Below, one piece after another: positions 1-13,241 of a stretch of 64,000 nt of DNA. The stretch lies in contig CM041201.1 in the NCBI GenBank assembly GCA_023078555.1, positions 4,905,713 through 4,969,712 on the forward strand, given 5' to 3'. A model generated the notes under the pieces. The model did not search any database and was not told the origin of the DNA. It saw nothing but the letters and a program-made list of their open reading frames with translations. Position 1 is the first letter of the stretch; each line of letters opens with the position of its first letter. Source of the stretch: Ulva prolifera (Eukaryota > Chlorophyta > Ulvophyceae > Ulvales > Ulvaceae). The position numbers and the translations under genes are program-made.

Positions 1-1014
1 ATGCACGTATGTCTAGCTTAGACATGGATTGCTGTAGAGTGAGGACAGTGGCCTGTAGACCCTGGATCAGGTTTAGACGCCAGGCATATCAGTTTGCTGT
101 GCATTCTTATGATTTATTTTCTAGGATTGGGTTGTTTTTGGCTCGAGGATGATGGTATGCCGCTTTTGCCGCAGAGTCATCTCTGGGTCCTGCTCGATCA
201 GGAAAGAACCTCCTGGAGACCTTTGCTAGTACCTTCTGTGCTCTGTCGGCCCAGAATGGGTGTCTGTAGACATGGGGTGCGGGTGCTGTGAGGGCATGTT
301 GGTGCAGCAGTGCTGCGGTCTGAGAGCCTTGGGCGCTGGATGCTTCAAGCATTGCACGCTTTAGTTCAGTCGTCTCGGTGTGGTATGATGAGATCTACCA
401 GAGAATATCTCACGACGGTCTTCATAGCTTTGCTTTGATGAGACCTCTGGATCAATGGCTGACCATGCTGATAGTCATTCTGGCATATGGCATGTTTGCT
501 GTGTCATGTTTCTGACCAGGAATGGTTTCTCTGCAGGTGTTGTCATGGGGAAGGCAGTTTCTGGAACTCAAGAATGGTGAGTGCGCTGCTAGGGGAATAT
601 CTGGAGTGTAGACGGTCAGACTAGTGTGAATCAGTAGGCATCCTGTGATGGACCAATGTAGGACCATGTCCACTATCTCCGTTTTTGTATCTCCACAGTT
701 TGATGTAATGCATGGCATTAGCCAAGTTGGTCTGTGTTCAGCATGACACACCATAGCCATGTTGCAGAACTTTCGTTGGACGATACTACATGTACAATTG
801 TTAGCCTGCCAAATGCAACAGAAAAATGTAACATTGCCGAGTACAAGTTTGCGCTTGCCTTGCCACACTTGTCTCGCGCCCAAGCAGACGGTATTGCGTC
901 GTGGTCAACATCATGTCTGTATTCAAACAACCATTTGCGTCAAAATAGTGTGCACCGCCTGCAAAGCCATTAATGTGACTACATCGCAGCTGATCGCCGC
1001 TGCAGTGTGACATC
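1..1014. other. No gene recognised upstream of the NEK kinase
   Basis: Only short, mutually overlapping frames without recognisable motifs occur here. No exon with plausible splice sites and family similarity could be assembled. The last few hundred bases presumably hold the 5' leader and promoter of the kinase gene that starts at 1015; the rest may be the flank of a gene outside the window. Confidence 0.5.
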
Positions 1015-4000
1015 ATGAGTCGGCTTGAACACTACCGTATAGTGAAAAACATAGGCAGTGGGCAATTCGGCTCCGCCTACATGGTCAAGCATGTCATTAC
1101 AGGAAGGATGCTGTGCATGAAACAGATCGCTATAACTGCCGAGGTATTGACTCCATCTCACCGGCCCGGCTGGATTCGATCTTTGATCTCCATGGAGCTA
1201 CATGTCGCTGAAAAGATGCAGAACCAAGAGTCCTCGATGAAAGAGGCCCAGTTCTTGGCACAGCTGGCCAGCCACGACATGAAGAACATCAACGTCGTTC
1301 GCTACGAAGAAAGCTTTATAGACAGGGACAGGCTGTGCATAGTAATGGAACTGTGTGACGGAGATCTGGACTCAGAGATCAAGCAACACAGAGCAAACAG
1401 CTGCATGTACACTGAAGATGAGATCATGGAAATGTTTGTGCAAATTTTGATGGGCTTGGCACATATACATAATAACAGAATTCTGCATCGTGGTGTGTTT
1501 TCACCAGCAAAACATGCACACCACTGTAGTAGTGCCTTGAGTGTTTGAACACGCTTCTGTGATGTGCATCAACTTCCACAGCAATCCAGATCTGAAGGCG
1601 CAGAACATTTTCTTCAGCAAGGGCGGAATCGTGAAGCTGGGTGACATGGGAATCGCAAAAGTTGTGGAGTCAACACTGGAGCAATGCAAATCATTCGTTG
1701 GGACGCCATATTATATGTATGCTGCGGCTCCGTTGACACACCACTACCTTGAGATATAACACATGCACCCTCTGGTCTCTTGCAAAGTGTTTCTCGAAAA
1801 CATTGATGTGCTCGATGTGCACATAAGCAGCTGCATGCACCTGCCCTTTTGCAAAGAAGTGTCTGCGAGCAAGAGTCACCACTATTGTTCACTGTCGCTC
1901 TGTGGTCACTGGGTGCACACCGCCCACATACCGCAAATTGACCACGCAGATTGAAGGGTCACTCTGCCAATCTTAGCCCTGATCAGCCCCAAGATGCTGT
2001 GGCCCGTGCCCCTGCCGGCTTCATCACAGCTGCATTCTACCCGTGGTGTTGACTCCCTGGCACATCTAGCATACTCAGCGAATAAAAGGTCTGTCCTGCG
2101 CAGGGCACCAGAGGTGTGCAGCTCCAGCCCATACACCTCCCAGGCAGACATGTGGTCCTTGGGCTGCGTCCTGTACGAGTTGTGCACGCTGGAGCATGCC
2201 TTCGCAGCTGACTCGTTGTATGCTCTCATCTTCCGAATCATCAATGGCAGCTACACGCCAATTGACCAGGCCAGGTACAGTGCCAGCCTGAGCAGCCTGG
2301 TCGCGTCCCTTCTCGACAAAGACCCAGCCCGAAGGCCCTCATGCCGTGCTCTGCTCGGTAGCCAATTTATCCAGCTGCACATAGAAAAGACCATGAACAA
2401 GGTGCTCATGTTGCCGGCACAATTTGCGCAATTCATCTCTGCCTTTGCTTCCCACTGGGATGTAGCTACATAGTGTGTCGTGCGTACACGTCCAGTGTGG
2501 CATTTCCTTCTGACTCCTGTCGGTCATGCACACATGTCAATCATGTTCACTTCGCACTGTCCATGCTCTCACCAAAGCATCTCCAGTATCTGCGTAGTAA
2601 AAGAATTCATGACTACAACTGTGGCGTACAAGCTCTGGCAATGCAGACTGTGGCAGGGCAGCTCATGCGGCCTCACGGCCGCCGCAGCCACGCCAGACCA
2701 TCCACCCATTGCCAAGTCAGCCCAAGCCTGGATTTCGAGGTCGACCCCGGCGCCGCCCCGTCCACTCCAAAGGAGCGCCTTCGGGCTCGAAAGGTGGCCG
2801 AGGCCGACCGGCGCATGCGGGAGATCACTCTGCAGATCCATACCACTGCCCACGAAAAGGCGCGTGTGCGCGAGCGCAAGCATGAGATGCTGCAGGGCAC
2901 AGCTCAGCGTGGAGCCGACGCTAGCCGTGCGCCGCCGCAGCAGAGGAGCCGTAGCTACCACGGCACCAGCCCGGCCACCGAGCCTGCACCGGACGCCTCG
3001 TGGTCGGTCTACAGCCCTTCTGGTACTGCTGTCCGGCCAAAGAGCGCGTCCGGACTGATGCAGCATGCTGCAGGTGGGAGGGCAGGATCGGCGACAGGGG
3101 AAGGGGGGTCCAGGCGCTTGGAAGGGCGCCCTTCCAACTCTTTGCTGCCTCACGATGGCAGAGGCGGAGACGAGGCTGTGCTAGCGAGCGCTGTGTTCTC
3201 AAATGACAACCGCTTGGCCGGCACGGGGGCTACCACCTATACGCTGCCACCGTCTGCTGATGAGGAGGAGCTCTGGGCGGAGGAGAACAACATGATTCTG
3301 GCTGGTGATGCTGACGAAGGCATGGCTAGCAGGGGAGCAGCAGCAGCCAGTGGGAGCCGGCCCCAGGATGGGCTTCCAGAGCTCCGCATCCCGCGCTTAG
3401 AAAGCGCTGGAGCCCCTGCGACCCCGACAACGGCGCCAAGCACAGCACTCAGCACACAAAGCACACCTGTGCGGTTTGGCATGGACACGCTGGAGCGGCA
3501 GCAGTTTAGTGAGGTGTCTGGTGGCGTGGGCAGCCCGTCGGCGGTGCTGGTGTCGCCGCTGCGCTCACCCATGATTCAGTTTGGAACCAGCGTGCCGAGC
3601 GATGGTGGGTTTGTATTTGGGTACCGGCAGACATCCTGTAGCCCGGCTTCTGCGGAGACGACATCTGCGTCGATCGCTAAGCAAAGGGCCGCCACAAACG
3701 GGGGCATGTCCCCGCTGGCCCAGGCAGCACAGGCACGGGCGACCAGTTCGACCGACTACTCAGAGGAGTACTCAGCAGTACGAACCTTTGTTACAAGGCT
3801 CCAATTTGATATGGCTGTGTAATCCTACATACATACTGGGCCGTTAGCTGAGGCTCTAGTGGTTCTTTGCTCGAATTGTGTAAGGCTAGTCCACAAGATA
3901 CGCGTTGACATGTGGAACATGGAACGTGCAGGACTATGACTCAGAGCAGTCTGGGAGTAGTGAGGGACCAAAAGCGGCTCCTCCTCGAGCTAGGGTCCGG

Positions 4001-4327
4001 GCTCTACTTGACAACTTGCGCAGCGCTCAGGCGGCACATGTGGCATCGGACGCGGAGGATGTTGAGATCATTGTAGACGAGGAGGCCAGTGCAGCCCTGC
4101 TCATGACCCTTCGTGACTCTGACATGAAAGAGATGAGCAGGGCTGCGCTGGGGCGGTTCTTCGATGCGGCATATCGGCACTGCCGCAGGCGGTACGCGCA
4201 GGACGGGGTGGACATGCGGGAGGTGCATGCAGAGCTGCTACAGCTGGTGGACTTGCCGGGCCCCACTAAGCGCGGAGCGGTGCAGCAGCTGGAGCTGCTT
4301 GTGTACCAGGAGCTTCATCGTCGGTAG
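1015..4327 (+). CDS. NEK: NIMA-related (NEK) serine/threonine kinase
   Basis: Protein kinase of the NEK family, which in algae acts on cilia, basal bodies and the cell cycle. I read six exons: 1015-1143, 1222-1492, 1590-1716, 2104-2401, 2647-3777 and 3932-4327, all in matching phase, giving about 783 residues. The N-terminal kinase domain shows the glycine loop GSGQFGSAY (near residue 14), the lysine in MKQI, HRDLKAQN, KLGDMG in place of the usual DFG, and GTPYYMAPE. The start is the first ATG before the glycine loop. The C-terminal half is low in complexity, with a charged helical stretch after STPKERLRARK and a conserved-looking tail after DYDSEQ. The 78-base stretch 1144-1221 is open in frame, but it is flanked by GT/AG and interrupts the C-helix region, so I treat it as an intron. 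Family assignment is strong; the NEK subtype is not determined. Confidence 0.9.
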
Positions 4328-4910
4328 CCGAGCTTGATGATCATGCATCACCTCAAACAGCAATGCGTGGGACCTGCGCACAGGCTGGCTTGGCCACCTA
4401 CAAAGCTTCCTGAGGTGATGCAGTAGGCAGTGAGGCGCAAATGCTGTGGCCCTCTTGCGGATCGGGCTTACAGGTTGCTCAAGCTTTTGTCAGCTAGTGT
4501 GCTGAAGCAGACCCACATGGGGCGGTGTAGTTGACTTAAGTGGGTTCTGGTTCTGTACAAGGTTGCTAGAACTATGTTCGCTTCCTCGGAAGGAAGAATG
4601 AGTTCGTCTGAGGAAGTCCATTCATTGGTCCAGTAATAGGCTATCCCGCTATCAGGTATTACAATCGCTGGTGTCCAATTGTGGAGTGGACAACTGCAGG
4701 TGGCTGTACGTTTCGCGGCAAGGACAAGCTGACGGACATTGTTTGGTTAGCTCTGAGGTATAGAGCCTCTGCCATCCCTCCCAGGCAGGGCCTCGGCACA
4801 CCCAGCTTCTCTGGGTTGTGACCAGGCGCAGCAGCAGCAAAAGGAGCCCAAAGCAGCATGATGCGTTATAGCTCATCTTTTACATCCTCATCATGCCATG
4901 ACATGACTGT
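4328..4910. other. Convergent intergenic spacer
   Basis: This is the space between the 3' ends of the kinase gene and the methyltransferase gene. Only short shadow frames are present. I see no exon or RNA gene; it should contain both 3' untranslated regions. Confidence 0.5.
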
Positions 4911-6730
4911 TCAGGGCTCAGAGCACTCTAGCAATGCTACCACCTCAAGATGGTCTGTTTGTGGAAACATGTCCACCGGCTGTATCATGCGGCACTGCCA
5001 CCTCCCCTCGGCACAGAATACCCGAAGATCCCTGCTGAGCTTCTCAGAGTTGCAGCTCACGTAAACTATGCGAGTTGCATGCCTGTGGCTCATCACAAAG
5101 TCTCTAACTGCGCTCGAGATTCCAGACCGCCCTGGGTCTAACACAATCACACTTGCCGCTGCAGCATCGAGCCTGGCCAGCACCCGCCGGTCTTGCGCAG
5201 TCGAGCCCGCCAGGTCAGCGACTCTGAATTCGACATTGGTGATGACATTGAGCTGTGCATTGACTTGAGCATCCTCGATGGCAGCGGGTACCATGTCAAC
5301 ACCCAAGACAAGGTGGCACTGCATCGCAAGTTGCAGAGCGATGGCCCCAGTGCCACAATACAGATCAAGCACCACATCGCTGGGCCTGAGTTTTGCAGCA
5401 CTGACCACTTGGTGAAACAGCTGCTGCACCTGCGCTGAATTGACCTGGAAGAAGGCGTTTGGAGACACCCTATAGTGCACTCCAGAAACATCGGCATACA
5501 CGAACGGATGCCCCCGCAGACACTCCACTTGCTTGGGGGGCGCGCTTGCGTTGGAGTCAACATGAACACTTTGTGTGACTCCAGTAATGACCTGCTGGTC
5601 GCTGCTATCACTCCCGCAACAGAGTGACTCTGCTATGGCTTTCAAGGCGTCCCGTTGAGTGCGTGACCCTCGCCCATTGGTGACAAAATTGACGATAAAA
5701 TGAGCATGACTCCCTCTGACTGGCGACACCTTTGAGCTGTCTGCTATTATACCTGGTGGTATCTCTGTGGCGGTCCCTTGACGGAAGACCACCCTCTTCA
5801 AAAATCCGGAGCGGGTCTTAGCATCATATATGCTGAGAGCCCTCGTGAATTGCTGCAATGCCGCATTTACGCGCTTCAGTGTGTTGTTGGCAGTGCCTGA
5901 TTGCAAGATGCATTCATCCACTGGTACTGGGATGTTGGAGCGCGCTTGCTGCAGAGCCAATACGTTTCCCCCCATTGTTGCATGCAGCATGAACGACATT
6001 CTATTGCGGTAGCTGCATACACATGGGTGTGGTCAGTTCAACTAGATTCTGGTGGCTACCTGTTCTCATTCTACAGAATTGGACCCGCTGGCACTTGATG
6101 GAGGCAGGGTCGCACTGAAAGGGGTCCTGAGCTGGAATCACAGGAAGCATGACATCCTCGGTGTTGCCCAGTTTGGCGATCTTACTTAGCTCAAACGAGA
6201 GGCGATCCGTTTTCGCGGCGACCTGAAGGGCATATGGCAGTTGCTGGAGAGTGCAGCCACCGCAGCTTGAAGCAAATGCACACGGTGCTTTCACAAACTC
6301 TTCTGGTTGCTCTATTACTGACACCTTGCTGCCTCTCAAATATGTCTTTTGCACCTGCGTCACCGGCACGAACGTGACTGGGCTTTGGGCTGTGCTTGAG
6401 CCTGCAACGCTGATGCATTTAACGTCGCAGCCACCACGTCGGAGATGCAACACGTCAGAACAGACATCATACCTTGGTGACACGGGCTGTCAGCCGTTCT
6501 CCGGGCAAAGCTCCGTCGCAAAACAGCACTGTCCGATCTGGGCCGACGAAGCAAACGCTCTGCCCCGCATGGGCAAGTCTCGAGCACAGGACTTCAACAG
6601 TGTCGCCTTTCTCGACAATCGACTTTGCGTATGATCTCGAGGCTGTTCGTGGACATGGTCTGATCCGCGGAGCGCACGACCTCTCCAGAGGTGGCGCTGC
6701 CGTTCTTAGTGCTGCCCCGATCATCCACAA
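4911..6730 (-). CDS. TrmA/RlmD-family RNA (uracil-5-)-methyltransferase
   Basis: SAM-dependent enzyme expected to form 5-methyluridine in tRNA or rRNA. Three exons on the minus strand, 6730-6473, 6354-6116 and 6012-4911, join in phase to about 532 residues. Visible in order: an Arg/Ser/Ala-rich N-terminus that could target mitochondrion or plastid; a TRAM-like segment ending PGERLTARVTK; the iron-sulphur-type cysteine cluster CAFASSCGGC, with a later cysteine in DECILQ; DPFHYRNRMSF; the SAM loop DLYCGTGAIALQ; the catalytic cysteine in VYVSCNS; and the C-terminal QTDHLEVV carrying the general base. The exon joins at residues 86/87 and 165/166 restore family motifs, which supports the splicing. 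The start at 6730 is the only ATG that opens the first exon. The substrate cannot be told from sequence; a TRMT2-type or organellar rRNA role is inference. Confidence 0.9.
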
Positions 6731-6859
6731 AAGTAATGACGTCAGTGTTCTATCAAATCAGTTTCCAGTACACTTTGGGCATCGTCGCAACGGTGCGGCA
6801 CGTTGCCACGTCGTCTGTTTGAATTAAATTGAAGCGCCTTCAACTTCACGTTGCTATCC

Positions 6860-9800
6860 TCAGGTCTCGGCAGAAGGAACGCGTCCTGTCTCAGTGCTTA
6901 TGGCACCGACGACGTCGTCCGCGGCGCTTTCCGCTGCTTCAGTGAAGAATGCGCTGAGTACTCGGGTCAGGGCAGGCAGTGCCCACAAGTCGTGGAAGTT
7001 GACGTGCACTCCGTCGAAGGCCGGGAACGCTCGGTCGATCACACTGCCTCCTCGACCATGCGCGGCATCAAACTGCGCAAGACCTGGGGCGTACTTGCTG
7101 TAGCGCTGGGAGAAATGCGTGAGCAGCACCCTCCAAGCACCCATGCGCTGCGCGACATCCAACGCTTGACCCACGGTGCTATGCCGCTTCGCAGCCGCAT
7201 CACGAGCGCGATCACACGAAAACGTTGCCTCATGGATCAACACAGTCGCGCCCGCGCCAGCCCGCACCAGCTCATCACACGGCGTCGTGTCCCCAGAAAC
7301 CACGACCTTCCAGCCCTGTACATGCTGCAGCACGATACCATACGCATCGAAGCAGTGCCGCACCCGTACGCATCGCCACTCCGCAAACCCCGCCCCCACC
7401 ATCGCACTTTCACACCCGCGACTGCGCCCTTTCTCTCGCGCCCACCCACGCCCCCCGTTCTGCGGCCGGTGCTGAAACTGCGAGCAATGCACGTACCGCA
7501 CCCGGTCGAGCAGGTGGGCATAGCCACTGCTCAGCCACTGCCACACAGTGGCCGGCAGGGCGACGGTGAGCGGCGCGCGCTGAGGGGAGCGGCGCGCGAT
7601 GACCGCAGGCAGCCCGAGGCAGTGGTCGCCGTGCTTGTGAGACACCCACACCGCGGCCAGCGCGTCCACACACGCCTGGGCCGCGCCGGGGCCGAGCTGC
7701 GTGCGCATCGCCGGCCATGTGCCCTCGCCGCAGTCCAGCAGCACCCCCGGCGGCGTCCCGCTCATCGCGTCCCCAGCCTGCAATCCAGCCACTGCTCTCG
7801 CCGCGCGCAGCATGAGGGCGCCCATCGGTGTTCACGCCACTGTACCACCTGGGAGACGCAGTGGCCGTGCGAGAAATCCTTGGCACGATTGCATGTACGA
7901 TACATGTCTTGTATCGCGAGGACATTTGTTGCAGCATCAACGTGGCAGGCAGGGTAGAGGTGCTCAGATCAGATGGTGCCCCTTGCTGACACAGTGTGTA
8001 TGCCGTGCAGCACAGGCAGGCGTGGCGCATGCATACACCTGGTGTGCATGGCCAGCCATGGGCGTCTAGTGCGGGCATGGGTACAGCATGGTGCCAGACA
8101 TCGGCGAACAGCACCTGCAGCAGGATGGCTGAGGGGCCGCGGTACTTGGAGGGCTCTGAGCAGCCTGTGCCAAGGAAGCGCAGGCTGGGGCCGTGCCACG
8201 CCCGTGGGGGAAGCGGGCCGAACCTCGAGACGGCTTCTCGCATCGACCACGGTGGTGCCACCACCTGCCACAGCCCTGCGTCGACCCTGCTTGGCAGCGC
8301 CGCAGTGGCACCAGACGTGCTGGGGGCGGAGGTCGCTGGTGGTGGATGAGCAGGCGGCATGGGTGCACGCTGCATCAGCACCTGCGAAATCGGCTCGGCG
8401 GGCACGGCCACCGGTGCGGGCGATGGCACAGAGGGGTGCTGTGGAGCATGCGGGCGGGGCTGATACGACGGGAGGGGCAAAGCCCAGGGGGGGGTTGGCG
8501 GCCGAGCTTGCGGCGGCCGCATGCCACCTGGAGGCGCTGCGCACCCCGGCGTGCCGGGCAGGGCTGGCGCCGCAGCGAGTGCACAGCTCCGCAGGGCAGC
8601 AAACCCCTGCCGAAATGCAGGCAGGCAGGCGGAAAGAGCCCTGTGCTTGAGCAGGCATGCAACCTGTGCATGCTCGACGTCCACCGATGCGGCCAGCCCC
8701 ACAGCAGCGGGGGAGGCCGCAGCAGCATCAGCTGTGCTCTCGCTGCTGGGCCCCGGCCCTGCCGGTTCTGAGATGCGGCATGGCCCACGCACAAGCGCCC
8801 CGTGAGGAGTATGGGTGGCGGGCCCGACGCTGGTTTGCACCACGCCGCTGGCGGCGGACGCGTCAGGGTGAGGTGTCGTGGGGCCCCAGGTGACCTGCGC
8901 CAGCAGGCCGAGCATCACGCATGGCTGCGCAGGCTGCGGTGGAGTTGCGCTGCTTGACAGCGGTGCGCGTGGAGGGCCTACGGCCGCGCCGCAGTGGCGC
9001 TCAGCGGCAGCGCAAGCTGCCTCTGCAGCTTCTGCTGTGGTGCGCATTGCTGCCAACGCCTGCACGTGCTCTGCCTGCCGACCCTGCACAGCAGATCGGC
9101 ACCTAAGCACGCGCAGCAAGCTTGCTGAGAGTGAGCCGTGCTCGGACTGTTCAGCCCAGGCCACAAGTGCAGGCCACTGTGGTGTGCCACTGTAGCAGGC
9201 TCGGAGCTCTCTGCGCCCTTGCAGCGTGGATGTGTGAACGCACATGCGCGGCTAGTCAGCATGCATGCCCTAATACAGCCCCATCCGCACATCAGGTGGG
9301 CTCACGGCAACACAGCACATGGAGCGGGAGGTGTCTGTAGGGCGCAGTGGATGCGCACCCGTGCTGCAGCCTCCGCTTCGGCACGCGCGTGGCCGAGCTG
9401 GCCGCCAATGCCGCTGCCTGCACACGCAGTGATCGCTGTGTCGATGGCCATCACAGCCGCCCGTGCCTTGTCTAGCGCCGCCTTGGCCGCCGCGGCGGCT
9501 GCCTCCGCCGCCTCAGCCTCTGTGCATGCTGCCTCCGCTGCCCGAATGGCTCGACCTTCATCCTGCGAAATGCATGGCATGCATTCAGCTGCCGAGGATA
9601 TCCGGCCGGCGGAAGATCACAGCAGTGGACACTGCTGGAGCCTGGCCACGTGTGCTCAGCAGCAAGCAGGGGGCTGTGCTTGCAATGCACCTTGGTGAGA
9701 TCAACATCGAGGCCAAGCGGTGTCGACAGATACAAGGTAGGGCCTGGCGGACGGGGGGGAGGCCGCGCACACGCACGCACGCACGCACGCATGGTGAGAG

Positions 9801-12382
9801 TAGTTCGGGGAGCACCTCCTCCTCTGCTACAGAGCTCCGGCACTCGGAAGTGAGTCTGTTACCGCGTGCGCCCGGCTGCGGAGCAGCTGCAGCACCAGAC
9901 AATGGGCACCCCGAGCAACCCTGCGCGGTGCTGGTCAGCGGTGGGCCCCGGGGCACCGGCTCCGTGCCGTCTGCGGCGTGCTGCTCTGCTGCTGCTAGCA
10001 CAAATTCCAGAGGTGGCGGCGAGAGGGGCTTGGGGAGGGGGAAGGTGGCAGGATCGATGAGGGACAGGCGAGCCTGCAGGCGGGGCGCCGCGCACAGCAT
10101 GTGGCCGCGGCTGTCGAAGTCACCTGCATGCCACGGAGCCGCCGTGAAGGTGCGCGCTGAGGCAGCTGGGGCCGGCGGCTATGTGTGCAACAGGCAGCAG
10201 TCACCATGGGGGGGACCAACGGTAGCGAAGCCATCGAAGCCGTGACCCTTCGACAGGCTCAGACAGCCTCGAATGCGGCACCAGGGGCAGTTTCGAGCAC
10301 CAGCAAACCCGCAGGTGTGGCGGGGGCATGGACCTACAGGCCTGCCGGTGGAGTGTTGCAGGTCGGCCATGCACGCTGGAGTTTCTGCGCATTTGTCAAC
10401 ATGCAGGGACAGATGTTCAAGGTGTGCGGTGCAGTGTTGGCTGTGCATAACCTCATCCGAGACAGTTCAGGTCGTCTGCATCGTACCCTCAGCGGCAATG
10501 AAATGCTCCAGGCCGTTCAGCTGCTCGAGGAGCTTTTGGAAGCTGCCAGATCCTTTGGGGCCCGGAGGATGCAAATGGACGCAACTCACAGGCTGCTCAC
10601 ATGCGGTGCCGGCGTGCACGTCTCCAGTAGCATTAGCTGCGGCTGCATTCTGGCCGGACACCTTGATGAGGTGCTGAAGCATCGGGTGCGCCACAAGCTG
10701 CCTCAGGTGACTGCTCTGTAAACCACAGCACAATTTAGAGAGCGGTGGCCACCAGGGCACAGGCAGCCTCATCAGGGACCAACCCAGCAGGGTAGCAGCG
10801 ATGCGATTCTGTGCCTGTGTCGGAGTGGCTGGCCGTCATAACATCACCGGAAATCACAATGTGTGACTCAGGCAGTTCATGTTGTAACAGGGCTCCGTGG
10901 TTTGCTGGCGTTGTGCTCTTGTAGCCAAGTCCGGCAGGACTCCTGTCACTGTTGGTTGCCAGGGATGCCCCAGTCCTGCTTACGGGGGCTTGAAGGCACA
11001 CACGTACACAGCCGTACGCTCACACAAGAGGCGCAGGTTAGAGTGCCAGGGTTGCAGTCTGTGATCAGTGGAACTGCTACAGACGTGATGCATGGAGCAG
11101 CGGGGCACCTCTGCTGCAAAGTTGAGGAGCAGCCAGCGGCAGGAATGCTTCACAAAGACAACAAAAGCTGCGGCACCATCTGCATGCTTCCCAATTGACC
11201 CTGCTGCATTCCGCGCGATCCTGACACTTGATTTGGGTTCCGTCACGGCGTCCCAGCCGGCTCGTTGCACACCACCATGGCGACCTCTCTTCGGCACGCT
11301 CTGAAGCTGTGCTGCATCTAGCAGCACAGCCTCAGTCTCCTGATGCTTGACAGGAAGCGCGTGCTGTATAGCATCATCATCGCGCCGCCTTTTGAGTGCT
11401 GCGGACTCGGAGGGCTTGCGACTGGCCTGCATCATAGCTGCAAACACCTCAGACGCGGAGCCTCGAGCTGCCAGCACACTGTCAATCTTTCCAAAAACTT
11501 GCATTTGCGGGTCACCCTCGCAATCGCTGTCTGACGAATCGTCGCTACTCGACTCAGTCCCGATCGCAGGCATCGTGGCATGCTCCCGGGGAGGTGGGGC
11601 ATTGCTTTGAGTTATGGAATCTGGCATGGCGGCGCCTGCTGCTGGGCTCACCCCTGCACCATTCTCAAGCTCTGCAGCATCTTCAGAGGAGTCTGATGCG
11701 GAGGCACTTTCACTAGAGGCTGAAGACGTCTCTGGCGACCCCGCCTGGCCAGAATCTGGCATGTGCTTGTCAATGGTGAGGGTGCAGGGTCCTTGCCAGG
11801 GCACCGAAGGCTTTCCGACAGCCCAGACTCGAATGCATTCGTCTTCGTATGCTGGCGTCCCGTCGTCAAGATCAGGAATTTCTGAAACTGTCACCTTGGG
11901 GTGCGACCACCGCAGCAGGTCTTGCAAGGCCAGCACTTGTGCTGCAATTCCATTTGGTCCGAGACATGTGACCTGCTCAAACGCACGTCATGTTTCCATC
12001 TGAAGTCTGACATGGCTCGTGGAATTTGGGCTCCACCTGGCGAAGAATGATGTTTGCTTCCACCAGCCAGTCTTGGGCACGGATTGGCCACTGCAAGTTT
12101 ATGTGAGCCCACCTTGCCATGGCCGTCATCACGTAGTCGTAAAATCAAGCCGCCGAGACCACCAATGTCGTTGCTGTCAAGTGTCGGTGCGAACGTAGCG
12201 CGCAAGAATTGCCGTGGACGTGCCCGATGCTCCAGCATGGCGCGAGGAGCATTTTCGCCAACCCCAAAGAGGTATTCCGCAGTGCTATGGCCACCATCTA
12301 CCGGATGGTTCACCTGTAAGATAATGCAGGGGCCAAGGTGGTCCTGGCGACCTGCGATCAACCTCAGCGACACCGAAGACAT
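6860..12382 (-). CDS. ELAC2: tRNase Z, long form (tRNA 3'-endonuclease)
   Basis: Removes 3' trailers from precursor tRNAs; long forms work in nucleus and organelles. Supported minus-strand exons: 12382-12113, 11972 to about 11,000, a segment ending at 10753, 10715-10487, 10123-9863, 9743-9691, 9562-9359, 9176-8115 and 7777-6860; listed joins keep phase except around 11,000-10,754, which I could not resolve. The inactive N-terminal half shows GGLGGLILRL and the VTCLGPNG block. The catalytic half shows FLGTGCSEPSKYR, LLDCGEGT, the zinc motif SHKHGDH, SGDTTPCDELV, HEATF and LTHFSQRYSK. The linker is unusual: an acidic Ser/Asp-rich stretch, an Ala/Glu-rich helical stretch near 9,500 and a Pro-rich stretch near 8,450, which make the protein long for the family. 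The start at 12382 fits the family N-terminus but a targeting extension upstream is possible. Confidence 0.9.
9765..9791. repeat. (GCAC)n simple repeat in an ELAC2 intron
   Basis: About six tandem copies of a GCAC tetranucleotide lie inside the intron 9744-9862 of the tRNase Z gene. This is a short simple repeat with no sign of function. Confidence 0.7.
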
Positions 12383-13241
12383 GAGGGCGACGTCTGCGTC
12401 GCGGCACCGCTACTGCTGCACAACATTCAACAGCGACCAGCTTGACGCTACTTTGAATGACGCAGCAAATGGTCGGATCCAAAGGCTCGCGATTTGTGTT
12501 AGCAGGTGGTGATCATGGGAGCAACGCCAGTGTCGCGAACCAGCAGCTGTGGCTGAAGGGTGACCTGCGCTGGTGTCCGCCAACCTCCGAAACGGCACCC
12601 ATGACGCTTGCTTTTTAGAATGCACGATAACTTGTGATAGCTGAGTGCCCGCATTTCGCCGGCAATTCGCCCGGCTGCGCTTGATCGCTCGTATTCGTGC
12701 ACGTGAATTTTCAAATGGGATGCTCCGGATCGACGTGGCCAGCGTAGACTGAGCATAATCTCGTTTCTGTGAATTGAAAAGTTATAATCACTGGTTCGTA
12801 CATGCGTAAATGTGCGCAGCCATGTGGTGATCGCTGGATCTACAGGTTCTATACAAGCACAAGGATTGTGAACACTTTAAGCTGCACTTGGAGCATTCAC
12901 AAGGGCGGTCTGAGGACGTTCAGGTACCGCTGTTTTGTGACATGTCACAAGTTGGTCCAGGCAATCTCTATTGTCACAGGAGACCGTCGAGCAGTCCGGT
13001 ATACGAAGCTGTACAGTAGACTTGTGCACTCGGTACCACATCTTACGTGCAGGCTGACATTGAGCACAGCACATGGGCCTTTATAATATGCGGGACATCA
13101 AGATGCAGGTGTTGTTGAAAGAAAGACAAGCAAGGCTGCATGCTGAATCGCCTGAGCAGCGTGACCCAAATTGTTGCTTCACAGTACCGGCAAGGCCAAT
13201 TGAAGTCACGAAACCTATCTCACAGTGTTGCTTGGATCAAG
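12383..13241. promoter_or_regulatory. Divergent promoter region, ELAC2 / thiamine pyrophosphokinase
   Basis: About 860 bases separate the two divergent start codons. A TATA-like run (TTTATAATAT) sits near 13079, roughly 160 bases upstream of the pyrophosphokinase ATG. Apart from this, no element is recognisable. Promoter use is inferred from geometry only. Confidence 0.35.

Noticed and set aside
1144-1221. A 26-residue insertion in the NEK kinase domain
   Set aside because: It is flanked by GT and AG in phase 0, and removal restores the normal C-helix region, so an intron is the simpler reading.
7973-9195. Several plus-strand frames of 100-225 codons
   Set aside because: They are antisense shadows of the GC-rich tRNase Z exon, which has clear family motifs on the other strand.
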